From the NCBI GenBank assembly GCA_019925095.2, contig CM034403.1, positions 2,284,690 through 2,348,689 of the forward strand: 64,000 nt of DNA. Direction: 5' to 3'. A program made the translations under genes and the position numbers. The DNA is from Dendrolimus kikuchii. Taxonomy: Eukaryota; Arthropoda; Insecta; Lepidoptera; Lasiocampidae. The notes beneath the pieces were generated by a model. The model was not told the DNA's origin. It ran no database searches and saw only the letters and a list, made by a program, of their open reading frames with translations. Each line of letters opens with the position of its first letter. The first letter of the stretch is position 1. This document shows positions 54,301 through 63,359 of this stretch, in pieces.

Positions 54301-54595
54301 AGTAGTTTGTAACGAATAAAGTCAAAAACTACGGGACGGATTTCAAATTTTTTTTCACCTTTAGTTTGTTACATTATCCCAGAGTAACATAGGCTATATT
54401 TATTACTAGAAAAAATTTGGAATCTCTGCTAAAACTTCAATAATGTAACCCAAGGTGTAAAAAAATAGAGTTTGAATGGGTCCGGGGATGGTTTAGATTC
54501 AAAATTAGACCCGGTACGTGGCGCTGGAATCGGGTTCTAGATTTTTATTTTTTCAGGACAGGGCAATGTCTGCCGGAACCGCTAGTTGGATATAA
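54300..54595 (+). repeat. Helentron-like repeat
   Basis: gtcaaaaactacgggacgga, acccggtacgtggcgctgga, ggcaatgtctgccggaaccg, ctagttgg. Shares its right half with 8780-8875. Confidence 0.55.
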
Positions 54596-54659
54596 AAGTG
54601 ACAACACTAATATGTAGAACAATTAAGTTGATTATTTTATATTCTTATAATTTAATACA

Positions 54660-54919
54660 GGGCAACAAATCATTTGACATTGCATTTGTGCAGTATAAAA
54701 GATTGACCTGGTGGAGGGGTAGGCAGTCGAGCGATAACCACGAGCGAAGCGAGACGTGTGTACTACAATCGGGAATCTATTAAGTGACGGACTTCTGCAT
54801 TACGTTTGGACTTGTTGTGTTCGGTTACATTTGTACCTGTGTTATACGTGTTTGTATAGTTCTAATAAACTCTATAGTAATTCTAACGGCATTTTAATTC
54901 GAGTCACGCACTCGTAACA
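54660..54919 (+). mobile_element. LTR-N copy
   Basis: TATA-like gtataaaagattg near 54693, aataaactctatag near 54866 and the end gagtcacgcactcgtaaca at 54919. Confidence 0.65.
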
Positions 54920-54939
54920 ATATATATATATAAATAACA

Positions 54940-55450
54940 GTGCAACATCCGTGCGTCCTAGGGTGCAATTGAAAACCAGCGTCAGGCACCTGTTGCCTGG
55001 CATATGCTGAACTGCACCTATTGGTACCATCGCGAGACATTTTTTGGTATATACCTACATTTAATTCATCGCTAAACGTTGTTTCTTTCTTTCTTCTTTC
55101 TAAAAATATAATTTCATATTTTCGACGCGCGATTAAAAAAGTTTCAAGTAACTGTTTTAATTTAAAAAAAGATAATTATCATTTCAATTAACCCTGTGTC
55201 TAAGCAAGTCAGTTATTCAAGTCTGTTATGTATTCAAAGAGTTTCCAGTCTCCAACGTTGCATATTGAATTTTAAAGCTGGCTTAATGAAAACTCAAGTT
55301 TTATGAGGGATAAAAAATTCGCATATTTTAAACATAACTTGACTATGAATAACATGTTGCTTCTATTCAATCATGCATTTTAGACTAGAGATTTTTCATT
55401 ATTATAATGAATCGAGAAGAGGTTTTAAAATGAAAAATATAGATCAATAT
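54940..55450 (-). repeat. Family M uninterrupted copy and AT-rich flank
   Basis: 54945-55110 is the reverse of family M at 36440-37210 and lacks the RTE-C insertion. The rest is AT-rich without a partner. Confidence 0.58.
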
Positions 55451-55611
55451 AGATCGAGATCCGGCTGCAAGATTACTATGTTCATATGTTATTTAATTAA
55501 AATGTAGTTTTATAGATAATTATATATGGGGAGTGCATAATTGCTAGGTTGCCTATAAAAATGTGGCCGTTAGTATTTTTAATTAATATAATATTAGTTT
55601 GATATTTTGGT

Positions 55612-55960
55612 ATCCAACTATGGGGTTCAGCGTGCGACTCCAGCATAAGTATAATTCAGAGGGCTCAAAATTACATCCTGAAGCAAATTGCCAACTGTCT
55701 CTGGTTTATAAAAACCTCGGAGGTCCACGAACACCTGAACGTCAGAACAGTTGAAGAAGAAATAAAACCTGGTGTTCCAAATACAGGACAAGACTTTTTA
55801 ACCATCCCAACCAACTAGCGGTACAACTCACAATCCCGGAGTCCTTAAGGAGACTCAAGAGGCGGCCAATCTAAGTCGTCGCCGCTGAATCGTGGAAAGG
55901 TCCTGATGGTGATCTTGCACCAAATGCAAAATAGCACACAACACATCTGCTCATAGTCTG
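55612..55960 (+). mobile_element. Jockey LINE C-terminus fragment
   Basis: Reads LWGSACDSSISIIQRAQNYI, LKQIANCLWFIKTSEVHEHL, NVRTVEEEI, the conserved end of Jockey ORF2 (Q-R-x-Q-N-x-x-L, N-x-x-T-V-x-E-E-I). Frames break afterwards. Confidence 0.78.
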
Positions 55961-56240
55961 GCTAACTGATTCCAAGAAGCCCCCTAAAAAAAAAAAATTT
56001 GATATTTTGGGAAAAATGAAAGAGTTAACGCGCTATGTTTCTCGTTAGCGTAACGCAGCATAGCATCCCTCGTAACGCTATCTTTAACAGTTGGCAACCC
56101 CTATTTGCGGCCAATTTTATATAGGCAACCCTATTCCATTATACACAGAAAAATAATAAGCTTTAAATTAACGGGCTTTGATACAGGTTTTTTTATTTTT
56201 TTTGTTAGCTAGGTTTATTTATAGGATTGTCTTACTATTT

Positions 56241-56517
56241 CTTACTCAATGCATGATGAAAGAATGACTAAACAGATATACAATGCAAAAGTGGATGGAT
56301 GCAGAAGTCGTGGAAGGCCACGACACACCTTCCATGATCAAATTGATCGTGTACTAACGGAAGGCGATGTCAGGAGCCTTAAGAACAGACGAGCGTGCGT
56401 GACAAGAGTTATGAATGTCAAAGAGGCAAGTGAGGTGTGTAAGAATAAGCCTAAATGGCACTCTGTTGTTCGTGCCTACCCCGCAAGGGAACTGGCGTGA
56501 AGTTATGTATGTATGTA
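56241..56517 (+). mobile_element. RTE-C, intact coding tail, 13-bp TSD
   Basis: MHDERMTKQIYNAKVDGCRS to YPARELA is open. TSD TGTCTTACTATTT at 56228-56240 and 56518-56530. Eight bases (cttactca) at the 5' junction match neither element nor TSD. Confidence 0.9.
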
Positions 56518-56942
56518 TGTCTTACTATTTATTACTTAGTTTATTTTTGTATTTAATCTTATTTTTAAGTTAGTTTAGCTGTCCTACGTATCTCGTCTCT
56601 ATGTAATTATATTTTTAATAGTAAGATTATGTAATTTATAAGATTCTACACAATGTTGTATTGAAATTGTGAAAAAAATGTTAATTTTTAGATTTACTGT
56701 CTATCATATTGGTCTAGCTTTAAATTGATATTAAATTTAAAGCTTATTAAATATTACTATTTATTTAATTTTAATTGAAATTTTGACATAATTATAATAA
56801 TATTATAAATAATGTAAATTGTATGAGCTAAATCTGCACGCCAAGCTGGCAAAAACATGTGTAATGAAATATAATTATTGTAACACCTTTTAAACCATTC
56901 TTTTTGCAGTAAATAAATTTGAATTTGATATATAATTTATTT

Positions 56943-57437
56943 TTCAACACACTTGCTCATAAAGTGGCTCTATGGTCACCGCAATTAGGCACAGAATGAC
57001 ACCCATTATCAAACTGTGAGTAAAAAACATTACAACTCACTAGTGAGTTATAGATTTTTTTTAAATTTTATTGGTTGAGTTGCTTTGTTCTTAAAAAAGT
57101 TTTTATTCAAAAAGAAAAGATCGTGTTCTATAGAACAAATAAATTAATGTTCCTATTGCTTGCTCATTTCATGCAACTTCTTATTTAAATAGATAATTTT
57201 AACTCGTACGTGTTTAATAAATAAAACTTTCACTCATATATAACTTTTTTTATCTACTAAACAAAATGAGTTTTTGTTGTTATTTTATTCACAAGTGTGT
57301 TGAAAAACGTCGTATGATACACGTGTGTATTGATGATTACCGTCCTCGGCTCTCTTAAGACCCTCGCCTACGGCTCGAGTCTCAAGGGCGCCTCGGCGGT
57401 AATCACCAATGTTACACACTAGTACCATAATGTACTA
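56943..57437 (+). repeat. Family N, copy 2
   Basis: Near-identical to 32238-32742, with about ten scattered differences by eye. Flanks differ on both sides, so it is a dispersed repeat, not a segmental duplication. Confidence 0.75.
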
Positions 57438-57678
57438 TTAAAAACAAGTGAAACAAAATATCAAACTAATATTATTTTATATTAAAAAAAACTAGCGGCC
57501 ACATTTTTATAGGCAACCTAGTAAAAATGTATTCCCCCATATATAATTATCTATAAAAACTAAATTCTAATTAAATAACACATGAACGTACTAATCTTGC
57601 TGCCGGATCTCGGTCTACAAGTGAGTGTCGTGACGTAGTAAAGTCTTGCTGGAATCATTTATCTTGATTACAGGTTTT

Positions 57679-57981
57679 ATCCGTGCAGGAACGGAGAAAG
57701 AATACAATTTCCTGCGGCCGGGCGGCCTGTCGTAAGAGGCGACCAAACAAGCCACAGCCAATGGTAGGGCATTTGCCCAACTGGATGGCTACCAGCCCTG
57801 GTCGAAAGTATGTCGCCATAACAAACTTGAGTTGTGTTCCGGCATTAGTGAGTAAGAGAGCAGCAGCGCATTTGTAGCACCTTTGGTGTTTCAAATGTCC
57901 ATAGGCGATGGTAACCGCTTTCCATCAAGTGGACCGTCTGCCTGTCTGCTGAGCTCCTGCAATAAAAAAAATAAAAAAAAA
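57679..57981 (+). mobile_element. SINE-A, full ends, small deletions
   Basis: Plus-sense; deletion of about 20 bp at ggcattagtg|agtaagagag. The long A-rich tail (57960-57985) abuts the RTE-like LINE fragment. Confidence 0.86.
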
Positions 57982-57984
57982 ATA

Positions 57985-58385
57985 GAAAAAGGAATATTAA
58001 GGTACTTTGGGCATGTATAGAAAATGGATGAAAAGAGAATCACAAAACAAGTGTATGACAGCATTGTGAACGGTAGAGTTGGCGCCAAGAGACCGTGACG
58101 TACACACCAGAACCAAACAGTAGAAGCGTTACCTCAAATAAACATGCATGTATAAAGTGATTAATAAAGGTAGATAAAGCGAAAGTTGTTTGTCAAGATC
58201 GTCGCAAGTGCAGATCCATTGTAGATCCTAAATAACATGCTGATGCTTGGATTTCTTTATCTCTTGTAAATATGACGATAAAGCTGCGAAGCTTGTCTAA
58301 AACAAGGAAATTTCTTTTACTAACTAAATAATATAGAATTAATAAATACATAAAAGTTCTAATATAATATAATATATATATATAA
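57985..58385 (+). mobile_element. RTE-like LINE fragment, hAT-free counterpart of 18625-19760
   Basis: gaatattaaggtactttggg, atggatgaaaagagaatcac, acagcattgtgaacggtaga. Encodes KGILRYFGHV and KMDEKRITKQVYDSIVNGRV. It includes the empty site for the hAT near 58070. Confidence 0.7.
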
Positions 58386-58404
58386 AACGAGAAAAATTTA
58401 TTAT

Positions 58405-58450
58405 AGTTCCGCCTGCCTGTCTGCTGAACTCCGTAATTAATAAAAAAAAC
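58405..58450 (+). mobile_element. SINE-A tail scrap
   Basis: ccgcctgcctgtctgctgaa then ctccgtaattaataaaaaaa; about 40 bp. Confidence 0.6.
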
Positions 58451-58646
58451 GTTTAAATCATGTAAAACCACCTTCCATCTTTTTCTCGTCTCCTGTACAT
58501 ACCTTAGCAAGCGGAAGAAAGGAGACGGCATGCGACGTCAACAGCATCGCAATAGTGGTTATCGTATAAAATTCACCTCTTGTTAAAGAACTGCAACGCA
58601 GTACGCATCGTTTGAATACTGTTAACAAGTTTTCGTCTATTATATT

Positions 58647-59039
58647 ATACATACATACATACATACATAACTTTACGCTAGTTCCCTTGCGGGGTAGGCA
58701 CGAACAACAGAGCGCTATTCAGGCTTATTCTTATACACCTCACTTGCTTCTTTGACATTCATAACTCTTGTCATGCACGCTCGTCTGTTCTTAAGGCTCC
58801 TGACATCACCTTCTGCTAGTACACGATCAATTTGATCATGGAAGGTGTGTCGTGACCTTTCACGACTTCTACATCCATCCACTTTTGCATTTTATATCTG
58901 TTTAGTCATTCTTTCCACATGCCCGAACCACCGGAGCATTCCTTTCCTTACCTTCACCCCGACACTCTCTTTCAGACCAACTCTCTTTCTTACTTCGGTA
59001 TTACGAACGCGGTCCGCGAGCGTCACTCCGCAGATTATT
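58647..59039 (-). mobile_element. RTE-C, 393 bp, 11-bp TSD
   Basis: Minus reads ICGVTLADRVRNTEVRKRVG, LKESVGVKVRKGMLRWFGHV, ERMTKQI then onward to the TATG tail at 58650-58668. A small deletion (MHDER) shifts the frame. TSD TCTATTATATT at 58636-58646 and 59040-59050, perfect. Confidence 0.9.
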
Positions 59040-59265
59040 TCTATTATATTTATATAATTATAATTAATTCGTGGAAATTGAACATCTGGGTGTGTCGTGT
59101 TAACTACTAGGAAACAAAGAGAAATCATCGCTACACTACATAAAGGATCAAGTACTAAGCAATCCTTCCTGCATATAACTGCCTGTATTTCTGTGTGTTC
59201 TATGCACCTATATTTTCAATCATTGTGGTTTTACATCAAAAGGGAATATAAATAAATAATGACCA

Positions 59266-60453
59266 TAATAAAACTACGTTTTAACGGTTTCAAGCGCGGT
59301 AATTTTATTTGATTTTGGTTTTTCCGACGTTTCGGCCACTTTTCAGTGGCCGTGATCACGGAAGACAAAGATGTCAAGTGTCAACGAGTATTGTTAAAGT
59401 TTTATTTAGCCTACCGCCAACTTATTAATTTTAATTATTTAATTTTTAATTTTGTTTATGGTTATTATTTAATCTATGGGAGCCTAATCTAATTTACTAC
59501 CGCTTCGCAACATGTTACGGCTGGAACAGAAGAAGCGGCGCAAGAAACTCTTCAGCAAACATGCCTAGCTCTAATAATTTTATATAATATTAAAATGGGT
59601 GGAAGGAAAAATAAAAGTATCAGTCAAGTTGGTTTGTGTTCCGTTGTACGCAGAAAGAGCTCACAGTGTCTTGAGGTCTGGCAGCTGGTTTTTGCAGGGT
59701 TTGGGTCTTAATAGTTTTGATAATTGGATCCCAAACAGGTGGTACTTGCCAACCATCTTCTCTATTGAAGTTTGGGTGTTTTTTGATTTCAATAGCCTCA
59801 CGCATCATTCTAGGTATGAAACGATTCTCTTTCGCGAGGATTTGTGGGTTATCGAATCTGATGTAGTGGTTGGGTTTATCCAGCGTGTGTTCACTGATCG
59901 CAGACTTCGTAGACCTTGACATGAAACACACAAGGTCTACGAAGTCTGCGATTTGGGATCCAATTATCAAAACTATTAAGACCCAAACCCTGCAAAAACC
60001 AGCTGCCAGACCTCAAGACACTGTGAGCTCTTTCTGCGTACAACGGAACACAAACCAACTTGACTGATACTTTTATTTTTCCTTCCACCCATTTTAATAT
60101 TATATAAAATTATTAGAGCTAGGCATGTTTGCTGAAGAGTTTCTTGCGCCGCTTCTTCTGTTCCAGCCGTAACATGTTGCGAAGCGGTAGTAAATTAGAT
60201 TAGGCTCCCATAGATTAAATAATAACCATAAACAAAATTAAAAATTAAATAATTAAAATTAATAAGTTGGCGGTAGGCTAAATAAAACTTTAACAATACT
60301 CGTTGACACTTGACATCTTTGTCTTCCGTGATCACGGCCACTGAAAAGTGGCCGAAACGTCGGAAAAACCAAAATCAAATAAAATTACCGCGCTTGAAAC
60401 CGTTAAAACGTAGTTTTATTATGTATACAAGTCGCGAAAACTTAAGAAAATAT
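59266..60453. mobile_element. Penelope-like element inserted as an inverted dimer, perfect 13-bp TSD
   Basis: Two PLE 3' parts lie head to head about a centre near 59925. The left arm (minus strand) codes for KSAISEHTLDKPNHYIRFDN, PQILAKENRFIPRMMREAIE, IKKHPNFNREDGW and ends RNTNQLD at 59620. The right arm (plus) codes for KSAI and then WDPIIKTIKTQTLQKPAARP to the same end at 60067, lacking the 54 codons between. S-E-H, R-E-A-I-E-I and N-F-N-R-E-D-G are conserved in the C-terminal half of Penelope GIY-YIG endonucleases. Elsewhere the arms appear identical, including a private ggtttcaagcg variant. TSD TAAATAATGACCA at 59253-59265 and 60454-60466. No reverse transcriptase remains. Confidence 0.88.
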
Positions 60454-60489
60454 TAAATAATGACCAATTCACGTAACTAATAGTCTTGT

Positions 60490-61170
60490 CTTAAAAAACT
60501 AAAAAGTATAAAATAAGTTATTTCTAAAGCTATTATTATTAATATATATTATCTAAAACATCTTGAAGGCGGTGCAAAGTAAAACGTAAAAAAAATACTA
60601 TATTTTGAAAATAACTAAGCGCCGACTTTAAGATGTTTTAGATAATAATAAAATATATTAATAAAAATAGCTTTAGAAATAAGTTATTTTATATTTTTTA
60701 GTTTTTGAAGTCGGTTTTTTTAAACAAGGTTTTTTTTAATTTTTTTGTTACTTTTTAGTGTCCAGCTATGTATGGGTAGAACTACGAAAGGTGCCGCGCG
60801 CCTTAAAAAATATAGGTCCCAAGAAACGGGAACAAAAACAGGTTCGTAAAATGAAAACTACTGGGCCAAACTATGTTAAATTCTTAGGGGACCAAATGAC
60901 AACTATTCCGTATCAAACTAAACAAGAATCATGTAAATCGGATCATAAATCTTAGCGTAATCGGTGTACATATGGAACGGAATGGAAAAATTTTACTAGG
61001 CCAAACTATGTCAAATGGCAGCTATTCCGCGTCGAACAAAAAAAAGAATCACGTAAATCGGATCATAAATCTCGGAGTAATTGGCGAACATACATAAAAA
61101 AAAAGAAGTCGGTTAAAAAAAAAATCCCGACAAATTGAGAACCTCCTCCTTTTTTAAAGTCGGTTAAAAG
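60490..61170. repeat. Inverted-repeat plus 'aagtcggttaaaaa' dispersed repeat
   Basis: 60498-60580 and 60620-60715 form imperfect inverted arms (taagttatttctaaagctat facing atagctttagaaataagtta). Further right, the unit ggccaaactatgt...aatcggatcataaatct occurs twice in tandem (60860-60955, 61000-61075), and the motif agtcggttaaaa closes it. A common lepidopteran non-autonomous repeat by recall; class uncertain. Confidence 0.55.
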
Positions 61171-61179
61171 GGGCATCAG

Positions 61180-61765
61180 TGTCAGAATAATGCTGGTCCG
61201 TTAAAACCAGCGCTGATCTTCCGCTGAGCCCTTAAGGCCTTCACGGCGTATTAAACAGTGAAACACCATTGAAATCTCTACTCTGTAGCTAGTAAAGGCA
61301 ACAACGCACTCTCCCGTAGCCAGCCTAAACCTCATCAAAGTTTTACAATTCCGCGTGAGTTACGGCCGGCGGAGGTGTTTTTACAGGTACAAGTGTAATT
61401 TTATCTCTGGCCGGAGTTTTGGCGCGTCCCTATGGCGTATATAAGAACCGCGACATAAATCATTCAGGGACATAAAACTGTACAGTACCCTCCGATCGAT
61501 TTCAATAAATTGAAGAACCTATTCTTGTTATGTATGGATATGGTTTGAATAAGATATTACGTGCGTTAGGATTTTTCTCATGAATACATACATTATAATG
61601 ACTGTTTGTTTTTATTGTTGGATTATAGCAATCTATATAATGGAATTATCATCTTGATTGAATCCTTTAGGGGCGGCACGACCAGTGCGATATAACGCGT
61701 GCGTGAAATGGTTAGTGTGCTGTTTGAACATTACGCAGTTCTTACTCTTTTCCTGTCTAATTATA
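61180..61765 (+). promoter_or_regulatory. Possible LTR-like fragment, otherwise spacer
   Basis: A TATA-like gcgtatataagaaccgcg near 61434 and aataaattgaagaacctatt near 61504 are spaced like an LTR promoter and polyadenylation signal. No partner LTR, so weak. Confidence 0.3.
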
Positions 61766-61771
61766 TGTAGA

Positions 61772-62985
61772 TACGAGGGCGACACTGATAGTTTTTAGAA
61801 CTGGCCACGTTTAAAGAATATAATAAAAAAATAAGTTTAAATTTTGAAAATATAACTCTTTGCTAATATTATTGAGTACTAATTTCATTCATTTGTCATT
61901 TGTTTTACGACTTGTTGGCAAATTGAAATCTGTCTGTGTCACGCCAGTATGAATTTAACGCGAGAAAATTTTCGTACTATGATTTTCTTATGACTTTCGG
62001 TGTCATTTAAGTCAACAAGAATGTTATGACAGACTTCGATTGGCCTTTCACGATGAAGCCCCTTCTCGAGCCTCTGTTTATAACTAGTTTAATGAGTTTA
62101 AACGTGGTCCACCAATCTCAACGATGCTCTGCGTGAGGGACGGCCTTTTACGGCGACGACTGAAGATAACATCAGTGTTGTGCGGTGTATGATAGAGACT
62201 GATCCAAGAGTAACCTATCAGCAGATTCGGACAAGGCATCGGTATGAGTCAAGTGCACAAAATCCTCCACAAACATTTAGCCGTTAGGAAGCTTTGTGCC
62301 CGGTGGATACCTCATTATTTGACTGAGGCCCAAAAACTTCGTCGTGTTGATTGGTGCCGTGAAATGAGACAAAGATTTAACGGAGGTGACTCAAAAGCTG
62401 TGTTCGACATACTTACGGGTGACGAAAGCTGGATTTATTGCTATGATCCGGAAACCAAAAGATAATCTGCTCAGTGGGTGTTTCCTTCCGAGGAGTTGCC
62501 AATTAAATTGAAGAGAGGTTGAAGTGTAGGAAAAAAGATGGTGGCCACATTCTTCGGAAGGAACTGTCATTATGCGAAATTGTTGTAGAAGATCAAAAGT
62601 CAGTTACTGCAGAGTGGTATACTAACACATGTTTGCCACTTGTCTTGGAAAAAGTTCGAGAGAAACGACCTCGCAGTAGGATCCTCCTTCACCACGACAA
62701 CGCCTCCTCGCACACCGCCGGGCGAACGATCGACTATTTGGCGTCATCAGACGTGGAATTGCTGGGTCACCCGCCATATAGCCCCGACCTCGCACCTTGC
62801 GATTTTTATTTATTCCCGAAAATAAAAGAAAAACTTCGAGGAAAACATTTTATGGACGCCAAGGAAGCAGTGGCTGCGTTCCAGAAGGCCATCAAAGAGA
62901 CCCCTAAGGACGAGTGGGCAAAGTGCTTTTCTCGGTAGTTCTATCGAATGCAGCGATGTATTGAAAAGAAAGAAAGAAAGAAAAT
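61772..62985 (+). pseudogene. Mariner transposase, degenerate, with left TIR only
   Basis: The left end TACGAGGGCGACACTGATAG looks like a mariner TIR with target TA. Coding starts around 61990 (CYDRLRLAFHDEAPSRASVY) and is broken by frameshifts before MSQVHKILHKHLAVRK (62244) and by a stop after YDPETKR (62463). It resumes at about 62570 to RSRILLHHDNASSHTAGRTI, DVELLGHPPYSPDLAPCDFY and a stop at 62936. Catalytic residues are present: TGDESW (first D), HHDN (second D) and PCDF (third D), with 34 residues between the last two, the D,D34D mariner signature. The right TIR is missing; a GAAA microsatellite (62965-62985) replaces it. No longer mobile and no host role suggested. Confidence 0.85.
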
Positions 62986-62989
62986 AATG

Positions 62990-63358
62990 TTTCTTTAGAG
63001 TTATTTAAAATTATTAAAGTATACATTAGCAGTTTAATAAAAGCCAAAACTTAACTAACTCTAAACAGGCTCTAACTCAGCAAACAACCAACGCTGGTCT
63101 TCCGTTAGTGCCAGGCAGTAACGTCACCTTCACAGAAGAAAAAATAACTAATGAACATTTAATATTATTTATAATTAGTACACCATGAAACAAAAAATAG
63201 ACATATTTTGAATAATTTAATATAAGTGCATAATATGTTATGTAATAATTGTTGAAATTTGAAAATAATGATTTTGAAAAATAATAATAGGTACGTTACG
63301 AACAAAAAGAAATGAAATGAAATAGAACTATAACTATGAAAAATACTCAACTAGGCTT
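62990..63358. other. AT-rich spacer
   Basis: Nothing recognised apart from the GAAA run just before it. Confidence 0.4.
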
Positions 63359-63359
63359 A

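Larger units (their letters stand above)
55460..57610. mobile_element. Possible composite element bounded by 150-bp inverted repeats
   Basis: The left arm (55460-55610: cgagatccggctgcaagatt, taggttgcctataaaaatgt, atattagtttgatattttg) is inverted at 57450-57610. Between them lie a Jockey fragment, RTE-C, AT-rich DNA and family N. Either a DNA element swollen by insertions or two independent copies in opposite orientation. Confidence 0.5.

Noticed and set aside
63165..63350. 61-residue minus frame as a small membrane protein
   Set aside because: Low-complexity AT-rich sequence with no conserved feature or plausible promoter.
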